This document shows, in pieces, positions 51,804 to 63,900 of a stretch of 64,000 nucleotides of DNA. The position numbers and the translations under genes were made by a program. Source of the stretch: Mycteria americana (Eukaryota > Chordata > Aves > Ciconiiformes > Ciconiidae). The notes under the pieces were generated by a model. The model saw only the letters and a program-made list of their open reading frames with translations, made no database searches and had not been told where the DNA came from. The stretch spans positions 109,602,062-109,666,061 of the forward strand of contig NC_134367.1 in the NCBI RefSeq assembly GCF_035582795.1, in the 5' to 3' direction. Numbering within the stretch: the first letter of the stretch is position 1; the number at the start of each line of letters is the position of its first letter.

Positions 51804-52413
51804 TGTATTGGGTATTGGTGGCAAAGTTTTGGCAGCAGAGCCCTGCAGGGAAGGGGGGACACGTCTGTGGGAACAGCTGAAAGAGACATGCATGGAGAGC
51901 CCATGCTGGAACAGATACTCCTGACAAGAACCGCAACTTGTGGAGAGCCCATGCTTGAGCAGATTTGTCCCAAAGGACTGCAGCCCCTGGAACGATCAAC
52001 ACCAGAACAGGGGAAAAGCATCAGGAGGAAGGAATGGCAGAGAGGAACTGCTCTGAACTGATCATAACCCGCCCCCCGTTCCCCATCTGTCTTGCACTGC
52101 TCAGAGTGGGGTGGAGGTAGAGGAATCAGGAATGAAAGAGTAAAATTGAACCTGGGGGCAGGGGGAAAATAAGGGGAGGAGGTGGTGTTTTAATTTGTCT
52201 GTTTCTCACTATCCAAACCTGTTTTAATTAGCAATAAATTGATTTTGCCCAAGTCCAGTCTGTTTTGCCTTTGACTGTAATTGGTAAGTGATCTCGCTGT
52301 GTTTATCTTGACCCACAACCTTTTTCATGTTATTTTCTCCCTCTGTCCTGTGGAGGGGAGTGAGAGAGCGGCTGGGTGGGTGTCTGGCAGCCAGCCAAGG
52401 TCAGCTCACCACA
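51804..52413 (+). mobile_element. Solo LTR of an endogenous retrovirus, short variant (~610 bp)
   Basis: It begins TGTATTGGG and ends ACCACA, keeping the TG...CA ends of a retroviral LTR. It shares its start, a middle part with 'GAGCCCATGCTGGA.CAG' units, and a long 3' half (TAATTGGTAAGTGATCTC, TTATCTTGACCCACAA, GGAGGGGAGTGA.AGAGC, CAGCCA) with the LTR at 55014-56176 in the same orientation. AATAAA at 52233-52238 is a candidate polyadenylation signal. No gag, pol or env sequence adjoins it, so it is a solo LTR. The flanking 5-mers (GTATG / GCTTG) do not match clearly, which suggests age or an imprecise edge. Confidence 0.85.
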
Positions 52414-55013
52414 GCTTGTCACTGATTTCTGTAATGCCATTATAACCTCTTCCATAACATCCCTCCTCTAGTACAGTCTAAAATCTTGTTAGCTTTGCTG
52501 ACTGTGGAACACCTTGAGCACATGTTGTCGCTACACTGCTCATGGTGATATTTAGATCCCTTCCTTGACAGATGTGCTGGATGTTCACAGTGTTCTTTCC
52601 TTTATGCATTATCTATGGTATAGAAAGTATGAGAGAAGTCCTTGCATGCTCCATATCAGTAGCATTGAGAGCTGCTATATTTATTAATGAGGCTGACAGA
52701 TTAACTCAGATATATCTTGGGAACTGGCAAGTGCCTCTCCTTGCTTCACCCCAGCCAACCAGGATGATGCCTGGCAGTAATCTCCAGTTGCGACGACTAA
52801 TATAGAAAGGTTTCCCTTCTCACTCTTCTTCTGACTTCTGGGGCATTGACAACTCCATTAGAAACTTGACTGTGGCAGCTTAAGCAGTTGTGGCTGAAAT
52901 AACAGTGTCTGTTCCATGCCCTAGCTGGAGATACACCACCTCACATCAAGAGATGGCAGATGAAAACATCTGTTAGTACCTCAGTGCAAAGCCATGGTTA
53001 AAATAAGATAACGTTAAGCTTAGGAAAGCTTTGGTAAGACTTTGCACAGAATCTGCTGTGGCACAGATGCATGTTCCCTTCTCTTGACTCTGATATGGGC
53101 TTATAACCTATACTAAAAAGAGATTAATTGCCTGGCAGCTGGTCCTCTTCAGCCTGTAAGTCCTCGTATAGTTGCACAGCATAAGCACTTGATAATAAGG
53201 TATTGGAGTAGTTCTGCTCTCCTCAAGTCATAAAAACCCCAGCACATATCATTAGCACTGCTTAAACAGGAAGAAATATTAACTATTTCCTATAGGAAAT
53301 ATTAATTATTTCCTAACACAGGAAAGAGACTTCAGACAAACATTCTTTAATACCCTGTAGTATCTTCATTTTCTGGTACATACTCATAATCCTAATCTCT
53401 ATGTTTCACTTTCGTTATAGCCAAAAGCCTTGGAGGGCAGTGAGGCTAAACTAGGAAAGCCAGAATTTGATCAAGTAACCTGACAGCTCTTTCACTATGG
53501 CCTCAGGCATGATTTAGCCTGGAATTCCTTGATTTCAGTGGGAATTAGGTGCCTAAATGTTTACAAAAGTCCATGCTTCAGCTTCTCTGCCTTCCTTCTT
53601 TTGTTCTTCAACAGAAGGAAGAGAACGCTAGCATACATAATTACTCAGACATGCACTGGGGTATCATGAGTATTTATGACATGCTAAAATAAAGAGAACT
53701 AGATGAAGTGCTGCTGTTGGTCAGTATAGACATCAGGAGAGAAGTGACAGTACGTTCAAAACAATAAGTAGAAAAATATATGCAGAGTTATTTGCATATG
53801 TTAAAAAATATTGAAGGATTATAAATAGTTTGGGGCCAGACGTTTGAGAAGGATAAGAACTATGTTCATGTTCTCTCCCTGCTGAGCAGTTTGGCTCAGC
53901 TGTTAGTCTCCACTACCTGGAAAATAAAAAGCACTTTTCCAATAGACTTGTATTGCCTTAATCCCAGATCTAGAAATGTGATGTTTCACGTGGATCACAT
54001 GCACAGTGCAGACTCTGCCTGTCTTGCATCACTTGCCATTCAGTTAGCAATTATGAGACTGAACTTTCCTACAGCACCAGACAGATTCTGCTTTGTACAG
54101 CCAGCCAACACGTCAGCAAATGCACCAGCACCTTCTCCTGATACTCCTTTCTTCCTTAAGGTATCCTGTGATTTAGGGACTTCCTAACCCACACGTAATT
54201 GCATCCCTGTATTGTAGTAGCCTTTGACTGACCTTTCTTCTACATGTATTTTGATCAGCATTAGTTCAACTAGTGAGGGGAGTTGATGACACCGTCTTAC
54301 TCTGTCCAATCCTCTTCCCACTCTCATCCCACCCCAAATCTGGTCTTGCTTTCTGTCAGATGGGCAAAAAGAAGAGCTAGTTCCACGTGATCCATAGCTA
54401 CTAGCACATACATTGGCTCGAAACATCCTGCTGCCAGCCATTTCATCTCTCAGGTGAGGCATGAAAGGTCTGGTGGGCTTTGTGCAAAGCTCATTCCAGT
54501 TTCCAAACATTCAGCCAAAAGACCAAACAATCCTGATGGCAGCTCATGTTTGCCTAGTTCCTTCGAAGAGCAGAGACTGGGGAGCTTAAGCAGTGATACT
54601 TGTTCCACCTCTGTAGACTGGTTTTGAGGTTCTTCCTGGAAAGGGTAAGGTGATCTGAGTGGTGGGCCCAAAATACTTGGGTCTTCCACAACAGCTGAGA
54701 AGAGTACAGAGCAAATTGCAAAGGCAAATGCAAAGATTTCTAGAGGGTCCTGGGCTGTCTCTAGTTTCTTGCAGGGGAATGCTGTAGGAACTGCCAGGGG
54801 AGCTCTGCAGCCTTGAGCTCACTCTGTGTTTAGTGATTCTTCACAAATCATGCATTTAGGCTAGTTTGCTCCACCCATGATTCTGATTTTGTTCAGCCCA
54901 GACACAAGCACCCAGTGCTTTTACCGTGTGCAGAAATTCCTCTTCTACATGAGGATTATTTTCTGGGTGAGTCTGCATGACCCTTAGGAACTTCTTAGGA
55001 AGGAGTTTGATCC
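52414..55013. other. Intron 1 sequence between two LTRs, not retroviral
   Basis: No gag, pol or env-like frame was recognised. A 23-bp tandem duplication lies at 53271-53316. The string near 53524 (TTGATTTCAGTGGGAATTAG) resembles the dispersed palindromic class. The next LTR has its own target duplication, so this is host intron, not a provirus interior. Confidence 0.65.
53271..53316 (+). repeat. AT-rich 23-bp tandem duplication
   Basis: Two direct copies (53271-53293 and 53294-53316) of A.GAAATATTAA.TATTTCCTA with about three differences. Each unit is itself partly palindromic (GGAAATA ... TATTTCC), so the pair can also fold. Confidence 0.85.
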
Positions 55014-55341
55014 TGTATTTGGTTTGCGTGGCAATGTTTTGGTGGCAGGGGGGCTACAGGGGTGGCTTCTGTGAGAAGCTGCTAGAAGCTTCCCCTCTGT
55101 CCAATAGAGCAAATACCAGCCAGCTCCAAGATGGACCCCACCACTGGCCAAGGCCAAACCAGTCAGCAACGATGGTAGCACCTCTGTGATAACATATTTA
55201 AGAAGGAGAAAAAGTTACTGCCCAACAGCAATGGTAGCCAGAGAGAGGAGTGAGAATATGTGAGAGAAACAACTCTGCAGACACCAAGGTCAGTGAAGAA
55301 GGAGGGGAGGAGGTGCTCCAGGCGCCAGAGCAGAGATTCCC

Positions 55342-55500
55342 CTGCAGCCCCTGGTGAAGACCATGGTGAGGCAGGATGTGCCCCTGCAGCCCATGGAGGT
55401 CCATGGTGGAGCAGATATCCACCTGCAGCCCATGGAGGTCCATGGTGGAGCAGATATCCACCTGCAGCCCATGGAGGACCCCACATCAGAGCAGGTGGAT
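55342..55500 (+). repeat. 39-bp minisatellite inside the long LTR, about four units
   Basis: CTGCAG marks unit starts at 55342, 55384, 55423 and 55462, giving spacings of 42, 39 and 39. The units at 55384 and 55423 are almost identical (CTGCAGCCCATGGAGGTCCA then TGGTGGAGCAGATATCCAC); the outer ones are diverged. Confidence 0.93.
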
Positions 55501-55795
55501 GCCTGAAGGAGGCTGTGACCCCGTGGGAAGCCCGCGCTGGAGCAGGCTCCTGACAGGACCTGTGGACCCATGGAGAGAGGTTGGAGCAGGCTTGCTGGCA
55601 GGACTTGTGACCCCGTGGGGGACCCACGCTGGAGCAGTCTGTTCCTGAAGGACTGCACCCCCTGGAAGGGACCCACGCTGGAGCAGTTTGTGAAGAACTA
55701 TAGCCCATGGGAAGGGCCCACATTGGAAAAGTCCGTGGAGGACTGTCTCCTCTGGGAGGGACCCCACACTGGAGCAGGGGAAGAGTGTGAGGAGT
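55501..55795 (+). repeat. Degenerate ~55-65 bp tandem units inside the long LTR
   Basis: A core of 'CCCGTGGGAGGGACCCACGC' type followed by TGGAGCAG recurs at about 55520, 55612, 55668, 55708 and 55757 with variable spacers. This explains several long open frames on both strands here, which are not genes. Confidence 0.75.
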
Positions 55796-58700
55796 CCTCC
55801 CCCTGAGGAGGAAGGGGGAGCAGCAGAACTGACCACAACCCCCATTTCCCGTCCCCCTGCGCTGCTGGGGTGGAGGAGGTGGAGAAATGGGGAGTGAAGT
55901 TGAGGCCAGGAAGAAGGGAGGGGTGTGGGGAAGGTGTTTTAAGATTTGGTTTTATTTCTCATAACCCTACTCCGATTTGATTGGCAGTAAACTAAATTAT
56001 TTTCCCCAAGTTGAGTATGTTTTGCCTGTGACAGTAATTGGTAAGTGATCTCTCCCTGTCCTTATCTTGACCCACAAGCTTTTCATTATGTTTTCTCTCC
56101 CCTGTGCAGCTGAGGAGGGGAGTGATAGAGCAGCTTTGGTGGGCACCTGGCATACAGCCAGGGTCAACCCACCACAGATCCATGGACCTTGAACCTAAAC
56201 TTCCCTTCTTTCCTGCTGTCCTGTGTGCCAACTTGCTATTGCCTTTCCCTGCAAGGAGCTGCCACAGGACAGCAGTTCCATTTGTAGAGCACAGTGTAAT
56301 CATTACAGACCTGAGATCCTACAGTGGCCCCTTCTGCTTAGATTATTGCACTGTCCTAATCGCCCTAGTATCCGAGAGAGAGACAGGGTTTGCTGTGGAT
56401 GGCTCTGATGTCCCAGAGCGTTGGTGGTCCTGTTCCGATCTGTCTCCAAGGAAAGTTTAATAAGATGCAGCTGCTTTGTGATGTGGTCCTAATGCATTGA
56501 CGCTTTTGGATTTTGCGTGGAACAGACATTTTTCTCTAGAAAATACTAATTGTAAAATTTAAGGTAATTTTTCGTGACTGCATCTGGTTAAACAAGTGTT
56601 CCTTTGAATGACAATAACAGGCTTCTGCTATCAGATTGTTCTGCGTAGCACAGTAAGCTAAAAATACATGCTTATTTTTTTTTCATTGCAGGCACAATAA
56701 AAGATGGCAGAATAGCTCTAATGTGTCAGATTGTTGCTTTTGTACAATACTGTACTAGAAATTTTGTAAAATGTGAGGGAAGGAAAAATGCTACGTTTTT
56801 CTAATCACTAAAATGAAAGAAAAATGAATTATTTTAGCTAGAAATGTGGGGTTGTTTAATGCATAAATGTAGGAAGCTATAATGACTGTAGAAATGCACT
56901 TCAGGCACCTGTAGGGATTCGTATAGAAGAGTAAGGAATTCCTAAGCAGGAGGAGAACATTGTGGTATATAGGAATATAGCAATGGTCCACTCTTTCAGA
57001 GAGCCCACACTTTAAGGGGGAAGCATGGACTCACCACAGTTTGTGTTAGTGAACAGCTGTCTTTCTGCCACTACTTACTGACTTTGGGCAGGAGAAAGTA
57101 TGGCTTTCTGTCATTTTGGTGGTTAGAACTGCAGATATCTACAGGTGTAAGAAAAGTACCTGACCTATTAATCAGTCTTAAAAAAAAATAAAATAATCAC
57201 ACAACAGTGATTTAACTAATTTAGCCTTTGTAAATTCCTAATGTGGATGGGAACATTTGTTAACTACAGAAATAAATTGTTGCAACAAGTTACCTTGTGT
57301 CACACAGGAACTACAACAGATCGCTAATTCAAGGGTAGGGGTTTTGTATTGCAGGGTGTGTATAAATGATAACAGCAACAGATGTTCATCAGCTCCAAAC
57401 GTAAAGTCTTAGAGTAGAAAGCATATGATATGGTGTGTGAAGGAGAACTGTGGCTGGAGAGTAGGCTATAGTGATTGAAGTGAATGTAAGAAAAGAAAAA
57501 CATTGAACTTGTTGATGTGAGAGAGAAAAAGGAATAGCATTTTGGGTGACCTGAACGCATGGGAAAAGGAGAGGGAGGAATTAAATATGTAATTCTCCTC
57601 CTTTTCTCTTCACTTGCAAGCCTGATTGATGGGAAGGTGGTTGGTGGTGTCATCAGTGAGAAACATTTACCACACAGGGAAATGGAGTTTGACTTTGCCA
57701 TCGTCAAGTTAAGACAAGAGGACGTTCAAGCAGAGATACTAGAAAGACTGGGCAGGATGTGGGAGAAGTGTCCTAAAGAGATGCAGGAGTTTGAGTCACT
57801 GGCATAGAGATAGAGATGGCACATGAAGGCTCATGTGTGGATGAAGTTTAAAGGCATGGCATGGAGGGAACAGAAAACAGGGGGAAGGGAATTGCAGAGG
57901 CTCAGTCTGTGCCTCTGTGAAATAGCAAGAGAAAGATGGTAATGTAGAGAAGACATGGTAGGAGAAAGGCAGATGGTAAGATGTCAAAGAGCAGAGAGCC
58001 CCTAATGTACTCCAGAGCTAGGAACCAGAAATGCTGCAGATGGAGGAGAGGTCCTGACACTCACCCAGACTCTTTGCAGACCTTAGTGAGAATGCTTTCA
58101 GCACAGGGGACGGAAGCCTCATTTGTAAAAAGAGGAAAAAATTGAGGTAACGTTGCAACATTTACAAGGCAAAGGGAGGGAGGAAGGTGGTTAGGGTAGC
58201 TGGAGACACAAGTGGAGCTGCACGACTGACAACTCTGTTGAGGTAGGAGACTTACAAGAGGCCTTTTTCTGTAGTGGCGTAAAGTGTAGTTCCCACCTTA
58301 GTTTCAGCTGTGCAATCGCATAAACTGAATTCACATCGTAGTGTGAATGCTGATACAGTGAATCCAGGCCAGAAAGGAGCTTCAACCACGATCAACTATT
58401 AGAAGCTGCAGGGTTACAGGAGCTGGATAACTGGTCTCCCAGCTGTACAGCTTCTGGGCACAAGGTGAGCCTGGAGAGCCTGCCAGGATCACCAAGCACC
58501 ATGGTCCTGCTCAGCTAGGGAGCAAGGAGAGCAACACCAGCTGCTGTACAGAGCACAGCCTGCTCCTCGTACAGCACAACAGACTTGCTAAAAAGTTAGG
58601 AAAATGCATGTATACATACAGGATCAATTTTCAACAATTTCTAATGCTGCTCAAATTTTGTGGATGCATGTTTATGTTAGCCCTGCTCAAGTTCACGTTT

Positions 58701-58833
58701 GGATTTGATTCATCAGCCTCACACAGAGCAGCAGGCATATAATGTTTGCCATGGCCTGTTACTGTTATTTAAAAGAACTTTCTTTCTGCTGTTTGCACTT
58801 CTGAATTGCTGCCAAGATCAGGTTAGACCTGAT

Positions 58834-58903
58834 GAGCCAAATTAATCCCCAGTGTAACTCTGTGGCAGTCAATGGATTTATGTCAGAGATTAATCTGGGC
58901 CCA
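58834..58903. repeat. Imperfect palindromic interspersed repeat
   Basis: The left arm AGCCAAATTAATCCCCAGTG TAACTC is loosely the reverse complement of the right arm ATTTATGTCAGAGATTAATC TGGGCC, around a centre containing GCAGTCAATGG. This is the 'spliced palindrome' form common as an old dispersed repeat in bird and reptile genomes. The family is not named here. Confidence 0.55.
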
Positions 58904-59439
58904 ATATAGATGTATTTTTTGGCAGTAGGAAAAGAATGCCAACATAGGAATGAATAAAGGTTAGATGGATGGTCCCTCAGCTGAGCCTGCCCTTTCAAGA
59001 ACTGTTTTCCCTCTACAGCCACCCCTTCTTTCCAAGGAGATGCATTCCTCTGCTTTCCCTGCTGCTTGCTCTGGAGTCCTGAACTGGGGGAGCCATGCAA
59101 GGTGCAAATGGCAGTCCTTGGTGGGTTGGAGGTTATGGAGCTTTTTGAGCTGCTCCAGAGACCCACAGGCTCAAGAGAGAGACAGTACATAACACCAGTA
59201 CCCAAGAAGGTATGGCATGAGTAGCTTTGGGGATATTCAAGAACTGCAGTATGAGATCTTTGGGACAGGGACAATCTTCTGGGGTTCATACGTTGCCTAC
59301 CACAAGGAGATCCTGGCCCTGGCTGGCGCACAAGTAGCAAATGTGAATTTCCTTTCCTCTGCAGGACTGGTACCCCCCAAAACACAGCCCTGTTTAGAAA
59401 ACACCATGGAAAACTGGGTAAGAACTGACTGAGGTGAAT

Positions 59440-59502
59440 TCCAGTTTGTCAAACTGGAGGACATACAGAAGCAGAGAAACAACATCTTTGTGAAGATGTT
59501 GT
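59440..59502. repeat. Two adjacent perfect short hairpins
   Basis: First: TCCAGTTT - GTC - AAACTGGA (59440-59458), an 8-bp stem. Second: ACAACATCTT - TGTG - AAGATGTTGT (59479-59502), a 10-bp stem with a 4-base loop. Twenty bases separate them. No U-run follows that would suggest a terminator. Confidence 0.85.
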
Positions 59503-60761
59503 GAAGTCTTGTGTTGCAACATCAGTGCTGGGTGTCAGGGTTGGTCCCCTGCCCCCAGTCTGATGGCTACTCAGTAAGGCAGGAAAGGACATTTAAAAGT
59601 CTGAATCTCATCTCAGCTGCACCCTTTAACATTTAGGTAAGTGCTTCCAGCAGTCTTGCATAGGAGAGTTGAACCATTTTACTGGTGTCCCTAACCTTCT
59701 TGTAACCTATTCAACCTATGAGAATGATAAAAAAAAAGAATGACAGGCAGGATGAAACTATGATAATTTCCAGTTTCTCTTTGTATAACACTTTCCCTGG
59801 TACATCTGACTCCATATAAATCTCTAACCTCTGAAGAATGGTGTCCTTGAATCATTGTATAACAGAGGTATTACTTTTCATATTTCACTCAGAATAATTG
59901 TGTGCTATATTGTCATGTTGGGAGTTCAGTTCTTTGTGATATCTACAAACAAATGCGTATGCATTTTTATCTAATGCTGACCAGTAGCTAGGTGGCAGAT
60001 ACTGGAAATTATTTGGTAAAGGGAAAATCTGTCCTGTAATGGACGTAAGTGTAAATTGGATTCTATTTCCTGCAAATTGGGAATGCAAGAACTCCTAGAG
60101 GTGGTGGCGTGCAGGGGGCATTCAGATGAGAAGACCACATGTAAAATCCCACAAGCACACACACAGCTGTGCAGAGGCCCAGGCCTTGCTGGACGTGTCT
60201 TGGCTGGCCGAGAGGCATTAACTGTGGATAACCCGGCTCCTAAGCAGGACCTAGTATTCACCTATGTTTGACCTGCTCAACTAAGCTGTGGTGTTTCCTT
60301 TAGCTTTGCTTTCGGACAAAAAGAGGACTAGACCCTGCAGAAATGATGATTTTATCCAAGTCAATATTGCTTTTACTTTTAAAGAAAGACCACGCTTCTA
60401 CACAAAGCACTATTTCCCCTTAGAACAAAGGCATCTCCCCTCAGAGGCTGGCTGAGGTGTTTGATGGGGGCGTGCATGCACTCAGAGGGACAATGTCAAA
60501 GGGGGGTGGTCTGTTGGCTTGAAGTTCACCTGTTTTGGCATGAGCAGCAACTCACAAGCATACTTTCTGCTCGGTTGCTACGAGAGTAATTGCACCTGAT
60601 GGTTAAGAACCAGAACAGCTCTTCAAAAATAAATTGAAAAATTACAAAATGCTCTGTGTTCAAGAGCTGTTAGTTGTGTAACAGTAAGAGGACATGGCTC
60701 TGGGAAAAGAAACTGATAGATCAGCTAAGCCTTGCATAGAGTAGGTAAAGTTACTGAGATA

Positions 60762-60950
60762 TTATAAAACAGCTGAGGTTGGAAGAGACTTTTGGAGGTC
60801 ATCTAGTCCTTCGTCCAAGCGGGTTAAACTAGAGCAGGTTGCTCAAGTCATTGTCCAGAATATCACGGATACCTGCTGATGCAGATACAGTGCAGTAGCA
60901 TCCATAATATCCAATTTTCTCCACCCTAGTAAGAAATCTTCCTTTTAGAA
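60762..60950 (-). mobile_element. CR1 LINE 3' fragment, minus strand, degenerate
   Basis: The + strand reads CAGCTGAGGTTGGAAGAGAC, TTTTGGAGGTCATCTAGTCC, then AGAGCAGGTTGCTCAAGTCA and TTGTCCAGAATAT, followed at a distance by AGTAAGAAATCTTCCTTTT. This is the reverse complement of a CR1 3' region in the same order as at 44480-44912, but more diverged. Confidence 0.8.
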
Positions 60951-63900
60951 AACTATGCTAGCTGAATTCATTTGCCTTGGCTGGTGCTCATATTCACAGA
61001 ATCTGTAAAGCCATGGGTCACTCCAGCCTGCTCTATTTATGGAGCCTGCACTGGGGTGATGTCAGGCATAAGGTACCACAGCTCATTTCTCCGCTGCCAA
61101 CAAAGACTTGCTTTTATTGGTCTGCCTGGGACCTTTCCATGGGGAGCTGAAAAGGCTCTGGAAGACTCCAGATCCTCTCCCCATCTTCCCTGTAGGAGAA
61201 AGACTGTAGACAGCAGGTCACTCAGGCTGTGCACTTCACCTCTACAATTGCAGCACCTGCCCTCCTCACCAAAGAGAGTGTGGGTTGGCTGCAGCCCAGC
61301 TCTGTGTGCATCCTTATCCTACTCATCCCACACCACTCTTCTACAGAATTGGTTGTGTTTGAATCTGCTTTCATCTAAGAAAGAATAGTGCTTTTGTGAA
61401 AACTGTCCTATAAAAGCAAGACCTGGTCATTATTTGACTTACGGTAGTACTGAACAGAACAGTGATACAGCCCCATGTGTTCAGTGCATGGTAATTTCCT
61501 GGGAAAAGGACTATCCAAATAGAAAAGACACTTGAAAGTAGTGGTGTTAACATCTTAATTAAGTTACTCCAGCCCTACAAGAATAAAGCTACAGGTTCAG
61601 AATTATTTAGCAAGCGGCAGTAAAGCCAGGACTGAATTCTGGTCTCCCAAACCATATTCCAGACTCCTGGGTGCAACACCACACCTCCAGGCAACAGAGT
61701 GTAACTCTACCACGTCCCCTTTAAGTCTCTGCTTTGGCTCATAAAATGCATGCACTGAGTTTCCTGGATGATAAAAGGTCTTTTTGTTAGTCTCCTGCAC
61801 GCTTATCACTGCAGATCTCTGAACATTTATGTCACAGTTTTGTTTTACATTCCTATACTACTTAAAAGATAGCTTGTACTTTGGGGTGATTTTGGAGGCT
61901 GGCGCACTTTATTACACTTCTGTTTCAGCTGTCTTGGTCTGTAGCAAAGACTCTAATTGCTCTGCATCCCCATCGAACTTTCTAATAAGATTAATTCTGT
62001 CTTATGTCTTGGCAGTCCCTAATTAACATAATTTGTCTTCAGAGTTAAGGACTCTAGGGTATCGCAGCAAGCTCAGATTCACCGCTCAGTGAATCTCAGA
62101 AGTAGTTAATCTATCCTTCCACGAGCAGAGCAAATGCAGTTAGGTAGCTTCAAAGGGCTAAATTAGTTGCAAGGCAGTGATCAGAAAGACAGACAAGGAG
62201 GCAACACAGCTGCAGACCTCAACTTGAACCGTGGCTGCTTGGCCGAGTACAGACAGACAGAGCGGCCGAGAGACACCCTTACGCTGCCCTTAGCCTGCTG
62301 CTTTCCTTCTGCTGAATTAGTGCCCCGAGGTGGGCAGTAAGGGCATTTAATTAACCTGTGGGAGGGCAGAGGCAGGAAAACAAGTAAGTATTTGATCTGG
62401 CTTCACCCAGTAAAACACCGAGTGCCCTTCTGAGCCCTTACACTAGTCTGGAAGTTGAGACTGGAGGGTCATGCCCACCCGCCTCCCACTCTATGCCTGA
62501 CAAGAAAGAGCTTTCCCTGGTACAGACAATTAAGAATAAACTTCAGTTCATCACTGTATAATTGGCTAGAGCCTTTGTGAAAACTCTTGACAATCCATGG
62601 CCTGTTCCTCATTATTTTTCCACTGTTACACAGCTTTTATTTCCAGGGGCCTTTAGAAGCTGGAGGTACCAGAAAGCCAAAAAGCTTTCCTTACAAGGTT
62701 TCATGGCCACTCTGAAATAAGGAGTCTCTCTGGAGGTTCAGCTCTTGAAGCTTCCAGGTTTGTAAAGTTTGGATGAAAAGCCACATCCAAATTATTTCAA
62801 TATCAATAACATGAAATGGAACGGCTCAAAGTTTGTTTCTGGATGTACATCAAGAAAACAGAAAAATTGATTTCTGGAGGTGCTTGAGAATTGTGAAGAT
62901 CGGAGTCTTAAAAATAAGAGATATTTTAGTGGAAGGTTGTTTCTGTCTCCTTGGTTCCTCTATCACTTGGATCCCGAGCTCCTGCAGCGGGTGGGTGCAG
63001 AGCAGCCTGGGACTAGGAGAGCCATGGCAAAGCACCCAAGCTGGTGTTCCTGGGGAGCTGGTGGGAGGCAAGGGGAACATGAGGTGGAATAAGCACCTGG
63101 TTTAATAGTAGACAGCATGAATACAGAAAGTTCTGCATGGCAGGAGACAGCAGAGAGAAAGGAGTAAGCAGAGCTGTTTCCATGAAACAGAGCTTTTAAG
63201 TTGCTGATAAAATTACAGAGCAGCAGGAACGTGTCCACTTAGGGCAGATGAGCTTATAGCAAAGTGCCCTGTGCTGTAAACAGCAGTCATGCCTTTTGTT
63301 CTCCCTTACGTTTGTTGTTATAATTGGAAGCTAATTACATTATTTCTCTCAATGCTGGCATACTTAATAAGGATGCAAATGAATTAAAATTCTCTCCTCA
63401 TTCCATTAGCAAAGCAAAAAGTAAGCATCGAGCAGAAGCAAGGCTGCAGCATCTCAGTTCTTTTCATAGCAGCAGAACAAGGGACATGTCATTTAGCCTC
63501 CCTGGCTTTGTTCCCTGTCTGTAATGTGCAGACAGCCTGTGGTCTGCTTCGTAGCAAACATCTACCTTACAAACTGCAGAGCACTACCAGGGACCTGTAT
63601 TAGCTTTAACCAAGCCAGTCTAGCTGTGAGAAAGCAGCAAGCCAGATTAGTCTACGTGGAGCTCAGGCTGCTAGGCTGCTCACTGTGCCCAAAGGATGAC
63701 TTCTTTACCTCCAGCAGAGCATCTCTCTGTACCACCGCAGGCAGCAGCACAGGTGTAGTGAATGGCTATGGTATGGCTTGGACAGGCAGGGATTCTCAAG
63801 TGACCCAAACAGGAGCCAGAACAGGTTGGGAAGGAAGATGGCTGTTAGCGAGGTACTACTGTTACATCAAGAAGAAGTTGGGAGTAAGCAACAGATTGGT

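Larger units (their letters stand above)
55014..56176 (+). mobile_element. Solo LTR of an endogenous retrovirus, long variant (~1.16 kb), with 5-bp target duplications
   Basis: It begins TGTATTTGG and ends ACCACA, and is flanked on both sides by GATCC (55009-55013 and 56177-56181), a perfect 5-bp target site duplication. The 3' half is clearly related to the LTR at 51804-52413. The extra length comes mainly from tandem units in the middle (55342-55795). The position matching AATAAA of the short copy reads CAGTAAACTAAA here, so its polyadenylation signal looks lost. No internal retroviral genes remain. A 5-bp duplication fits class III/ERVL-type or some class I elements; the exact family is inferred only. 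It lies in sense orientation within STUM intron 1. Confidence 0.92.
56182..60761. other. Intron 1 sequence with weak repeats and hairpins
   Basis: No exon recognised. The block at about 57540-58000 is A/G-rich on the + strand and unassigned. The palindromic repeat at 58834-58903 and hairpins at 59440-59502 are listed separately. Confidence 0.55.

Noticed and set aside
55163..55723. Repetitive frames on both strands
   Set aside because: They are translations of the minisatellite inside the solo LTR, not genes.
51804..56176. A complete provirus bounded by the two LTRs
   Set aside because: The LTRs differ greatly in length, the second has its own 5-bp duplications, and the 2.6 kb between them shows no retroviral genes.
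58765..59385. 206-codon minus-strand frame
   Set aside because: It starts at a GTG, not ATG, has no known domain, and spans a palindromic repeat.
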